Origin: Verrucomicrobiales bacterium
Lineage (GTDB): Bacteria; Verrucomicrobiota; Verrucomicrobiia; Limisphaerales; JAQGOY01
Direction: 5' to 3'
DNA length: 47,458 nt
Assembly (NCBI GenBank): GCA_028293375.1
Contig: JAQGOY010000128.1
Span: 1 to 47,458, forward strand
Shown: piece after piece, positions 9,857 to 19,563 of the stretch
How positions within the stretch are numbered: the first letter of the stretch is position 1
Layout: every line of letters begins with the position of its first letter
Translations under genes and position numbers: made by a program
The notes under the pieces: model-generated
Database searches by the model: none
What the model saw: the letters and a program-made list of their open reading frames with translations, nothing else
Told to the model about the DNA's origin: nothing

Positions 9857-10465
9857 CCAGAAGCAACCCGCTGTCGGAGGAGCGGGAATTCCGAAAGCTC
9901 CACCCCTTCAGTAAGTCTCCATCCAACCATACCCAAAACCACTCTTAACGGTTCGGAATCGAACCGCCATAAAACCTCTAGCGGAGCGCAATGATGATAG
10001 TAAACAATCCCCCATACACCCTGACTGCATTTCCTTAATCAGAGTCAACCACGGGATGGGATTATTTCAGCCAACTGCCGGAATCCATTCATCCTGCACA
10101 TCCAGGCAAACAAACGGTCTGTTTCTCTCTGTCGCTCCTTCTACCTGATTCCAAAGGGTCTCGTAGGTATTCTGAGTCTTTTAAACTAGTCCCACTCTCT
10201 TCGGTTTTTCTTCGTTCCTACTGTTTAAATCCGGCTTTTTATTCGCAACCCTTTCCAACCAAGGCATTTATAAAATGTAAAAATATTTCCAACTTTTTTG
10301 AGGGTAGGACAGCGTACGGGGTATGTCCCATGTTAGGGTGTTTTCAAATTGAAAATAAATTCAGACATATGAAAGAAACAGCTTTAAATCCAAGTCGCCC
10401 ACATAATGACCACAAGAACTCCGGGCAGAATTACTCTGTTGTCTCGCGACATCCACCAAATGGAT

Positions 10466-10727
10466 CAGGCATCGTCTCAAAACCGACTCCAAACCGCGAG
10501 CGTCGTAAAAATCCGTAGGATACGAGGTGACGAGAATCTAATCAAAAAAATCAAACGACCCGTGTAAGATAAACACAAAAAGGCAAAACACAAAATTCTT
10601 GCACTACTTCCCTTCCCGCGAGAGCGTACATCTAACGAAGGTCATCACCCAAAAAATGTCACCTTCTGTCACAGGTGACAAACCAGTTCTCCTAGGCAAA
10701 TGTCATTTACTTGTCACTTTTGAAATC
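10466..10727 (+). repeat. Class II repeat unit copy A, 5' half
   Basis: ccgactccaaaccgcgagcgtcgtaaaaatccgtaggatacgaggtgacgagaatctaatcaaaaaaatcaaacgacccgtg...aaaaaatgtcaccttctgtcacaggtgacaaaccagttctcct; 3' TGTCC triplet at 10905-10932. Confidence 0.85.
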
Positions 10728-11089
10728 AATGCATCCGGTACATTTTCCGACCTTTGCGACCTTCTTGTAAAAAACTCCAATGCCCTGCCTCCATCCACCA
10801 AGACGACACCATTGATTCCTCCAGTCATTCTTGCTCTCTCTCCAATCTGCGAAAATCTGTATAATCTGTGGATAACCACTTTCAATCCAGTGGAATGCCT
10901 AAAATGTCCTAAACCTGTCCTTAAAATGTCCTTTTTGGAAAAAGAGGACAAAGACACAAACCACAGGAAGTCCCACGAAACCCCGAAAGGCGCCAAAACC
11001 GGTCGCGACCACGACGTGCCGAGGGAGTGTCCCCTCGTGGGGCCATGACCGAGAAGCAACAAAGGTCCCGGCCGGTTTTCACGCATTTC

Positions 11090-11470
11090 GTGCCGTAAAA
11101 ATCCGCAGGCTACGAGGTGACAAGAATCTAATCAAAAAAATCAAACGACCCGTGTAAGATGAACACAAAAAAGCAAAACACAAAATTCTTGCACTACTTC
11201 CCTTCCCGCGAGAGCGTACATCTAACGAAGGTCATCACCCAAAAAATGTCACCGTGTGTCACAGGTGACAAACCAGTTCTCCTGGGCAAATGTCACTTTC
11301 CTGTCACCTTTTTGTCCATTTCAAAACGTGACATCCGCTCAGCGTGGAGGCATCCGCTGCCCCATAGTTGGGAGGTCGAACCTCGACTCGAACCTCGGCC
11401 CAAATTCGCAAGTTCACTAATCGGAAAATGTCCTAAACGTGTCCTTAAAATGTCCGTTTTGCAAAAGACC
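11090..11470 (+). repeat. Class II repeat unit copy B
   Basis: Near-identical to copy A over about 180 bp from cgtaaaaatccgcaggctacgaggtgacaagaatctaatc. Confidence 0.85.
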
Positions 11471-11492
11471 AGGTGTCGGGTGATCAAGAGTC

Positions 11493-12030
11493 AAAGCCAA
11501 CCCGCGAGCGTCGTAAAAATCCGTAGGATGCGAGGTGACGAGAATCTAATCAAAAAAATCAAACGACCCGTGCAAGATGAACACAAAAAAGCAGTGCACA
11601 CTATGGCCCTGTCCTTCCTCCATTCCGGCGAGAGCGTACAACCAACGAAGGTCATCACCCAAAAAATGTCACCATCTGTCACAGGTGACAAACCAGTTCT
11701 CCTGGGCAAATGTCACTTTCCTGTCACCTTTTTGTCCATTTCAAAACGTGACATCCGCTCAGTGTCCAGCCATAGACTCCCCACAAAGATGGCAGTAGAA
11801 CCTCGACTCGACCTCGACCAAAATCTCCAACAATTCCCCACCTTGAAAACTTGCAGTTTGGATGGCCGAGCGAGGCTTTTGGGAGGGGGCGATATCCTCG
11901 TGTGCTTGGACGGCAGGGTCCTACCCGCGAAAAGGAAACGAAGCCCTGCGCTGAAATCGCGAGTTCTCCTATTCGGCAAATGTCCTAAACCTGTCCTTAA
12001 AATGTCCTTTTTGAAAAAGAAAAACGGACA
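11493..12030 (+). repeat. Class II repeat unit copy C
   Basis: cccgcgagcgtcgtaaaaatccgtaggatgcgaggtgacgagaatctaatc... plus both TGTCAC and TGTCCT blocks. Confidence 0.85.
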
Positions 12031-12042
12031 CAAACTGACGGG

Positions 12043-12220
12043 TCAGGCCTCGCTTCATAACCGACTCCAACCCGCGAGCGTCGTAAAACTCGTAGGATAC
12101 GAGGTGACAAGTATCTAATCAAAAAAATCAAACCACCCGTGCAAGATGAACACAAAAAAGCAGCGCACACTATGGCCCTGTCCTTCCTCCATTCCCACGA
12201 GAGCGCACACACAACCATGG
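12043..12220 (+). repeat. Class II repeat unit copy D (truncated)
   Basis: caggcctcgcttcataaccgactccaacccgcgagcgtcgtaaaactcgtaggatacgaggtgacaagtatctaatc; ends before the TGTC blocks. Confidence 0.8.
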
Positions 12221-12396
12221 CCGACCGCCGGTCCATGCCCCAAAAACACAGCTACCCTCCTCATGGGCTCCATCGACGCTCCATTTTTTCATACTTAGGG
12301 CCATAAGTTACCGTTAACCTGCGCGTTCCCCTATATTAAACTCCCTAATGAATCCAATGAGTGGAATATGTACTCCAATTCCCTTGAAAAAAACGC

Positions 12397-12414
12397 TTGT
12401 GAAAAATTTCACAT
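12397..12414. promoter_or_regulatory. Rex-like (or CRP/FNR-like) operator upstream of atpB
   Basis: TTGTGAAAAATTTCACAT matches TTGTGAA-N4-TTCACAA except the last base; it also reads TGTGA-N6-TCACA. Confidence 0.6.
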
Positions 12415-12423
12415 TCAGGCAAT

Positions 12424-12452
12424 TTGACCGCGCTTCGTGATTCTTTCATAAA
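12424..12452 (+). promoter_or_regulatory. Candidate sigma70-type promoter for the atp operon
   Basis: TTGACC - 17 bp - CATAAA, 46 bp before the atpB ATG at 12498. Confidence 0.45.
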
Positions 12453-12497
12453 TGTTAAAGGGACAATCGTCCCCTGAAACGAAGCTTTTTGACTCAA

Positions 12498-13430
12498 ATG
12501 CGATTACCAAAATCGGTTTTATTTTGCGTTCTGTTTTTTGTCGCCGCCCATCTTGGGTGGAGCCAGGAAGCTGTCGCAGCCATGCACGCCACAACCGAAC
12601 AGGAAGCCCACGAACACCACGGCCTCCCCCAGGCTGCCGTTGAAGTCCATCATATTGGCAGTTTCCCCATTACCAATTCCATGATTGTTTCCTGGATCGT
12701 TGCGCTTGGCCTGATCATCTGCGCTCGAGTCGCCATGAGGAATGCTAAAGAGATTCCTTCCGGTGCCCAGAACTTCTGGGAATGGATGATCGAAAGCCTC
12801 TACCTGTTCCTCGAAGGAATTTTAGGTCGCGACCTCGTCAAAAAGAGCTTCTGGTTTTTCGCTACCATTTTTATCTTCATTCTCTTCACCAACTGGTTCG
12901 GCCTCATTCCAGGGGTTGGAACCATCGGATACGGCCACCAGTCAGCCCATGGATTTGTGGTTGAACGCCCAATATTCCGCGGTGGTAACGCCGATTTGAA
13001 CATGACAATGGCCATGTCCATTGCATTCTTTGGCTGCTGGATTGTTTGGGCTCTCCAAGCCAATGGTCCTGGTGGATTTCTTATGCACATCTTTGGGCCT
13101 AAAGGTGATACCAAAGGTGGAATGAAAGTTTTGATGATCGTGGTATTCCTCGCAGTAGGTTTACTCGAAGTAGTTTCTATTATGTTTCGTCCCGTTTCCC
13201 TCAGCTTCCGTTTATACGGAAATATTTTCGCCGGTGAAAATCTGCTGGAAGCAATGTCTAGCATCAGTGCCTGGTGGGGCTGGGCAATCGCTTTGCCGTT
13301 TTACCTCATGGAACTCATGGTCGGAATAGTCCAGGCCCTGGTTTTCATGTTATTGACCTCCGTATTCACGATGCTTATTTGCGAGCATGAAGAAGGTCAT
13401 GCTCATGGGGAAGTCGAGCACCACCACTAA
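12498..13430 (+). CDS. atpB: F0F1 ATP synthase subunit a
   Basis: Membrane protein with the subunit-a signature in SLSFRLYGNIFAGENLLEAM; first gene of the atp operon. Confidence 0.95.
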   Translation: MRLPKSVLFCVLFFVAAHLGWSQEAVAAMHATTEQEAHEHHGLPQAAVEVHHIGSFPITNSMIVSWIVALGLIICARVAMRNAKEIPSGAQNFWEWMIESLYLFLEGILGRDLVKKSFWFFATIFIFILFTNWFGLIPGVGTIGYGHQSAHGFVVERPIFRGGNADLNMTMAMSIAFFGCWIVWALQANGPGGFLMHIFGPKGDTKGGMKVLMIVVFLAVGLLEVVSIMFRPVSLSFRLYGNIFAGENLLEAMSSISAWWGWAIALPFYLMELMVGIVQALVFMLLTSVFTMLICEHEEGHAHGEVEHHH

Positions 13431-13497
13431 TAATTTTGGTATTCTGATCGTGGCAAGACCGCGAGGGATATCGATACAAAGAAAAAAAAGGAAAAGT

Positions 13498-13710
13498 ATG
13501 TTAATGCCAATGTTAGCCGAGATTACTGGAAATGTTCACGTCGCTGGAGCAGCTCTGGGTTCTGCAATCGCCGTGGGTATGATCGGTGCGCGTGCCTCTG
13601 AGGCAGTCGGCCGGAATCCCGGCGCAGCAACCAAGATCATGGTCCAGGCCATTTTGAGCACTGCCTTCGCTGAAGGTATTGTGTTCTTTGCCCTGTTCCT
13701 GGTGAAATAG
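13498..13710 (+). CDS. atpE: F0F1 ATP synthase subunit c
   Basis: AGAALGSAIAVGMIGARASEAVGRNPGAATKIMVQAILSTAFAEGIVFFALFLV helical hairpin with carboxylate E; the ATG at 13498 follows a GGA-rich SD. Confidence 0.95.
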   Translation: MLMPMLAEITGNVHVAGAALGSAIAVGMIGARASEAVGRNPGAATKIMVQAILSTAFAEGIVFFALFLVK

Positions 13711-13722
13711 TAATCATCTTGA

Positions 13723-13746
13723 GGCGTGGGTTTAAAAACCCACGCC
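13723..13746 (+). other. Intercistronic hairpin between atpE and atpF
   Basis: GGCGTGGGTTT-AA-AAACCCACGCC, perfect 11-bp arms followed by a pyrimidine-rich tract. Confidence 0.8.
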
Positions 13747-13763
13747 GTTCCTTTCTCTTTCTT

Positions 13764-14318
13764 ATGACCAGTTTATTTTTATTAGCAGCAACGGAAGGCG
13801 GCGGTTTAGCTGACACAGCCAAGGCAATTGCTCAAACCTTCGGCCTTAATTGGAGCTTGTTTATCTCCAATTTGATTAGCTTTTGCATCGTCGCAGCCGC
13901 TCTTCGCTTTTTCGCTTACGGTCCCGTGCAAGCTTTGCTTCTCGCTCGCCGTCAGAAAATCGAAGAAGGACTCGCCAACGCTGAGAAAATTAAAATCGAA
14001 GTGGCTCGCACTGAAGCTCAGCGCCAGGAAATCCTCTCCAACGCCAACGCCCAGGCCAATAAGATGATTGAAGAAGCCCGCGCCGTTGCTGCCAAGGTTC
14101 AGGAACAGGAAACCCAGAAAGCCATCGCCGCTGCCGAACAAATCGTCGTCAAAGCTCGCGAAGCTGCCAACGCGGATCGTGCTCGCATGCTCACTGAGTT
14201 GAAACGTGAAGTCGGTCGTTTGGTTGTCCAGACCACCACCAATGTCACTGGAAAAATCCTCACCACGGATGACCAGAAACGCCTCGTCGAAGAAGCTGAA
14301 AAACAATTGGTCGCCTAA
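13764..14318 (+). CDS. atpF: F0F1 ATP synthase subunit b
   Basis: N-terminal TM, then a long Ala/Glu/Lys/Gln amphipathic helix; position in operon. Confidence 0.92.
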   Translation: MTSLFLLAATEGGGLADTAKAIAQTFGLNWSLFISNLISFCIVAAALRFFAYGPVQALLLARRQKIEEGLANAEKIKIEVARTEAQRQEILSNANAQANKMIEEARAVAAKVQEQETQKAIAAAEQIVVKAREAANADRARMLTELKREVGRLVVQTTTNVTGKILTTDDQKRLVEEAEKQLVA

Positions 14319-14332
14319 TTTTAATTTTTTAG

Positions 14333-14725
14333 ATGAAGATTTCCAAACAAGCCAGCCGCGATGGCAAGTCTTTATTCCAGAGCTGCCGTGTCAACGGTAT
14401 CCTCGACGAGAATAAAGTCCGCCAGGCCGTCAAAGCCGTTCTCGATGGTAAACCTCGCGGTTATAAGGCCGTTCTTTCTCAGTTGGTCCGCCTGGTTAAA
14501 TTGGATTTCGCCCGCCGCGATGCCCGCGTCGAAAGCGCTCACATTCTTGATTCCGCCATGCAAGGCAAAATCCAACAGGATCTTGCCAAAATCTACGGCC
14601 CGGGATTGAATATTGCCTACTCTCAGAACCCTTCCCTCCTCGGGGGCGTCAGGATTCAGGTCGGCAGCGACGTTTATGACGGCAGCGTCAAAGCCCGCTT
14701 ACATCTTTTGGAACAGAGTTTTTAA
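14333..14725 (+). CDS. atpH: F0F1 ATP synthase subunit delta, short form
   Basis: C-term LLGGVRIQVGSDVYDGSVKARLHLL; only 130 aa. Confidence 0.88.
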   Translation: MKISKQASRDGKSLFQSCRVNGILDENKVRQAVKAVLDGKPRGYKAVLSQLVRLVKLDFARRDARVESAHILDSAMQGKIQQDLAKIYGPGLNIAYSQNPSLLGGVRIQVGSDVYDGSVKARLHLLEQSF

Positions 14726-14765
14726 GTAAATCGACAGTTCGATAACGCATTTTTTTTAAGCTAAT

Positions 14766-16298
14766 ATGAGCAACTTATTGCAGGAAATTGAAGCCCAGAT
14801 CGCCGGAGTCAAGACCAGCGTCAACAAACAGAACGTCGGCATCGTCCGCGAAATCGGTGACGGTGTCGCCAAAATCGAAGGGCTGACCGATGTCATGCTC
14901 AACGAAATGATCGACTTCGGTAACGGCGTCGTTGGCCTCGCTCTTAACCTCGAAGAAACCGAAGTGGGCGCCATCATCCTGGGTAACTACACCTCCGTCC
15001 GCGAAGGCCAGGAAGTTCGCACCACCGGCAAGTTGCTCCAGGTCCCCGTCGGCAAAGGCCTCCTCGGCCGCACCGTCAATACTCTCGGCCAGCCCATCGA
15101 TGGTAAAGGCCCCATCAAATCGGATGTCAGCTACCCCGTTGAAAAGATCGCTCCCGGCATCATCAAGCGTAAATCCGTCAGCCAGCCCCTGCAGACCGGT
15201 ATCATGGCTGTCGACGCGATGATCCCCATCGGTCGCGGTCAGCGCGAATTGATCATTGGTGACCGTTCCACTGGCAAGACCACCATCGGCGTAGATACCA
15301 TGATCAACCAGGCTCGCATTAATAAGGCAGCCGAAGTTTCCGGTGAAAAAGATTTCCGTCCCGTTTACAACATCTACGTCGCTATCGGCCAAAAGCAATC
15401 GAACGTCGCTCGCGTGATTAATGTCCTGGAGGAAGCCGGTGCTCTTCCCTACACCATCATCATCGCGGCAACTGCTTCTGATTCTGCCACCAACCAGTAT
15501 CTCGCTCCTTTCGCTGGCGCTGCCATGGGTGAGTGGTTCATGGATAACGGCATGGATGCTCTCATTATTTTTGATGATCTTTCCAAGCACGCTGTCGCTT
15601 ACCGCCAGGTTTCCCTCGTCTTGAAACGCCCTTCCGGTCGTGAAGCTTATCCAGGGGATGTGTTCTATCTCCATAGCCGTTTGCTCGAGCGTTCCGCTCG
15701 CGTTAGCGAAAAATACGGAAATGGTTCTCTCACTGCTCTGCCCATTATTGAAACCCAGGCCGGCGACGTCTCTGCTTACATCCCGACCAACGTTATTTCC
15801 ATCACCGACGGGCAGATCTATCTTGAAACCGATTTGTTCTACCAAGGTATTCGTCCTGCCGTTTCCGTCGGTCTCTCCGTCTCCCGCGTCGGTTCCGCCG
15901 CGCAGATCAAGGCCATGAAACAGGTTGCGGGTCGTATCAAACTCGATCTCGCCCAGTTCCGCGAATTGGCCGCTTTCGCCCAGTTCGGTTCTGATCTCGA
16001 TGCCAAGACCCAGGCTCAATTGGAACTCGGTAAGCGCATCGTCGAAATCTTCAAACAGCCTCAATACGATCCACAATCCGTGGAAATCCAGGTCGCTGTT
16101 CTTTGGGTGGTTCAGAATAACCTGCTCAATGATGTTCCTGTCGAAAAAGTCAAAGATTTCCAAACCAAACTCAGCGACTTTTTGAAGAATCGCAAAACCG
16201 ATCTTATGACGAAGATCGCGAAGGAAAAAGCCCTGAACGATACCCTCACGGGTGAACTCAAGGCAGCTGTCACTGAGTTCAAGCAAACTTACCGCTAA
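14766..16298 (+). CDS. atpA: F0F1 ATP synthase subunit alpha
   Basis: Walker A GDRSTGKT; full-length alpha 510 aa. Confidence 0.98.
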   Translation: MSNLLQEIEAQIAGVKTSVNKQNVGIVREIGDGVAKIEGLTDVMLNEMIDFGNGVVGLALNLEETEVGAIILGNYTSVREGQEVRTTGKLLQVPVGKGLLGRTVNTLGQPIDGKGPIKSDVSYPVEKIAPGIIKRKSVSQPLQTGIMAVDAMIPIGRGQRELIIGDRSTGKTTIGVDTMINQARINKAAEVSGEKDFRPVYNIYVAIGQKQSNVARVINVLEEAGALPYTIIIAATASDSATNQYLAPFAGAAMGEWFMDNGMDALIIFDDLSKHAVAYRQVSLVLKRPSGREAYPGDVFYLHSRLLERSARVSEKYGNGSLTALPIIETQAGDVSAYIPTNVISITDGQIYLETDLFYQGIRPAVSVGLSVSRVGSAAQIKAMKQVAGRIKLDLAQFRELAAFAQFGSDLDAKTQAQLELGKRIVEIFKQPQYDPQSVEIQVAVLWVVQNNLLNDVPVEKVKDFQTKLSDFLKNRKTDLMTKIAKEKALNDTLTGELKAAVTEFKQTYR

Positions 16299-16304
16299 TA
16301 ACCC

Positions 16305-17180
16305 ATGCCTAGCACGCGTGACATACGCCGACGCATCAAGTCGGTCAAGAATACGGCCCAGATTACCAAGGCCATGCAGATGGTTGCCGCCTCCAAAATG
16401 AGGCGCGCCCAACAGGCTGCCTTGGCTGGTCGTCCCTACACCGAGTTGATGAATCATGTGCTGCTTCAGGTCACCGGCCGGGTCGGCGATTTTAAACATC
16501 CCCTGATGGAATCGCATTCCACCGGCAAGCGTGCTGTCATTGTCATCAGCAGTGACAAAGGTCTTGCTGGAGCTTTGAACAGCAATCTGCTCCGTGAAGC
16601 AGGCAGGCTCGATAAGGCAACGGTCTTTATCACCGCCGGTAGAAAAGCCTCCCAGTTCGCCGCCCGCACCAAACGCAATCTGGCCGCAGAATTTACTTAC
16701 AAGGATTCCCCGACCTTCGCTGAAGCCAGGGCTATCTCCAAATTTGCCCAGGAACTTTTCCTCAAAGGCGAAGTCGATGGGGTCGATATCCTTTACACCC
16801 GCTATTTCAGCACCCTCGTTCAAAAGCCCGAGTTGCGTCCCCTGCTCCCGTTAACCGATCTCAAGCCTTTGACCGTCAATAATCAGGCTGTCCCCACCGA
16901 GCCTCGCGACATGGGAACTGAATCCGAATTTAAATTCGAGCCCGACGTCGCCACGGTCCTTGGCGGCTTGCTCCCTCATTACGTTAATTTTATGGTTTTC
17001 CAGATCCTCCTGGAAGCCAAGGCCAGCGAACAGAGCGCACGTATGGTTGCCATGAAAAACGCAACCGACAACGCCAAGCAACTGATCAAGGATCTTACCT
17101 TGGAATACAACAAATTACGCCAGGCCAACATCACGAAGGAACTTTTGGAAATCACCAGCGCCGCCATGGCAATGAGCTAA
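16305..17180 (+). CDS. atpG: F0F1 ATP synthase subunit gamma
   Basis: MPSTRDIRRRIKSVKNTAQITKAMQMVAASKMRRAQQ. Confidence 0.97.
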   Translation: MPSTRDIRRRIKSVKNTAQITKAMQMVAASKMRRAQQAALAGRPYTELMNHVLLQVTGRVGDFKHPLMESHSTGKRAVIVISSDKGLAGALNSNLLREAGRLDKATVFITAGRKASQFAARTKRNLAAEFTYKDSPTFAEARAISKFAQELFLKGEVDGVDILYTRYFSTLVQKPELRPLLPLTDLKPLTVNNQAVPTEPRDMGTESEFKFEPDVATVLGGLLPHYVNFMVFQILLEAKASEQSARMVAMKNATDNAKQLIKDLTLEYNKLRQANITKELLEITSAAMAMS

Positions 17181-18644
<1,464 letters not shown>

Positions 18645-18659
18645 TTGATTATTAATATG

Positions 18660-18696
18660 ACGGGACCCGGCCCTTTCGGTCGGGATCCGTTTTTTG
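18660..18696 (+). terminator. Terminator/attenuator-like hairpin between atpD and atpC
   Basis: ACGGGACCCGGCC-CTTTC-GGTCGGGATCCGT followed by TTTTTT; ATG of atpC at 18698. Confidence 0.7.
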
Positions 18697-18697
18697 T

Positions 18698-19105
18698 ATG
18701 GCGACTCTTAAATTGGAAATAGTTACACCCGAGGCTAAAACCTACTCGGAAGACGTGGACATGGTCACTATCCCGGGCGTGGACGGTGAAATGGGCGTGT
18801 TCCCCATGCACATCCCTCTCGTCAGTCAGGTCGTGGCCGGTGAAGTCGCCGTCCGTAAAAATGGGCAGGATTTCTTCCTCGCCATCGGCGATGGCTTCGT
18901 CGAAATCACCGCTTCCCGCGTTGCCATACTCACCGACATGGCTATCAAGGCCGATGACATCGATGAAGTGAAAGCCGAAGAAGCACGCAAGCGCGCCGAA
19001 GAACGTCTTAGCGAAAAAATCTCCGATGAAGAAGCAGCCATGGTTAGTGCTGCCCTCGCTCACTCGTTGGCTCAACTCGGGGTCAAGCGCCGCCACCGCG
19101 GCTAA
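18698..19105 (+). CDS. atpC: F0F1 ATP synthase subunit epsilon
   Basis: TLKLEIVTPEAKTYSEDVDMVTIPGVDGEMGVFPMHIPLVSQV. Confidence 0.95.
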   Translation: MATLKLEIVTPEAKTYSEDVDMVTIPGVDGEMGVFPMHIPLVSQVVAGEVAVRKNGQDFFLAIGDGFVEITASRVAILTDMAIKADDIDEVKAEEARKRAEERLSEKISDEEAAMVSAALAHSLAQLGVKRRHRG

Positions 19106-19125
19106 ACTTCCCTTCATATCTCTTT

Positions 19126-19155
19126 CAAAAAGGACGCCCATGGCGTCCTTTTTTA
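19126..19155. terminator. Intrinsic terminator after atpC, possibly bidirectional
   Basis: AAAAAGGACGCC-CAT-GGCGTCCTTTTTT. Confidence 0.9.
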
Positions 19156-19206
19156 TTTGATCCACAGTTGAGTTTTCCCTCGGATGGGGCATTGTTCTGT
19201 TGGGAT

Positions 19207-19509
19207 ATGCCAACTGTAAAACTTTCCGTTCCTCATAAACTGGGCGCAGACGGTGCTAAAGCACGCATCCAGAAACTCATCTTGGAAAACCTACAACAAA
19301 TGAGCGGGATGGTTACCGAGGTCAAAGAAAACTGGGTGGAGAATAAAAACAACTTCTCCTTTCGCGCAATGGGTTTCAACGTCGCCGGTGCCATGACCGT
19401 GCAACCCTCCGACGTGCTGATCGAAGTCAATTTGCCCCTGGCCGCCCTGCCTTTCAAAAGTAAAATGGAGCAGGAACTGAAGACTCGGGCACAGCAATTG
19501 TTGGCCTAG
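19207..19509 (+). CDS. Polyhydroxyalkanoic acid system family-like protein
   Basis: MPTVKLSVPHKLGADGAKARIQKLI...FRAMGFNVAGAMTVQPSDVLIEVNLPLAALPFKSKMEQELKTR resembles the PHA granule region family. Confidence 0.7.
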   Translation: MPTVKLSVPHKLGADGAKARIQKLILENLQQMSGMVTEVKENWVENKNNFSFRAMGFNVAGAMTVQPSDVLIEVNLPLAALPFKSKMEQELKTRAQQLLA

Positions 19510-19523
19510 GCTGTACCCTAAAA

Positions 19524-19544
19524 AAGCCCTGCACGGCAGGGCTT
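19524..19544. terminator. Hairpin, probable terminator
   Basis: AAGCCCTGC-ACG-GCAGGGCTT between 19207..19509 and a convergent small ORF; no long T-run. Confidence 0.55.
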
Positions 19545-19563
19545 CGCTGGTGTTTAACTCGGA

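Noticed and set aside
10599-11048. 149-aa ORF in class II copy A
   Set aside because: Translates repeat DNA and the rest is compositionally atypical; no SD.
11159-12118. 319-aa ORF with internal duplicates (VITQKMSP.VTGDKPVLLGKCHFPVTFLSISKRDIRS)
   Set aside because: The protein repeat simply translates the class II DNA repeat; the ORF runs across unit boundaries and has no independent coding evidence.
10466-12220. CRISPR-like array
   Set aside because: Repeats are long (over 150 bp), divergent, irregularly spaced (about 400-600 bp) and without cas genes nearby.
14775-16823. 682-aa ORF on the minus strand across atpA/atpG
   Set aside because: Antisense shadow of strongly biased codons in atpA/atpG; composition is low-complexity (D/G/F/L-rich) with no SD or domain signature.
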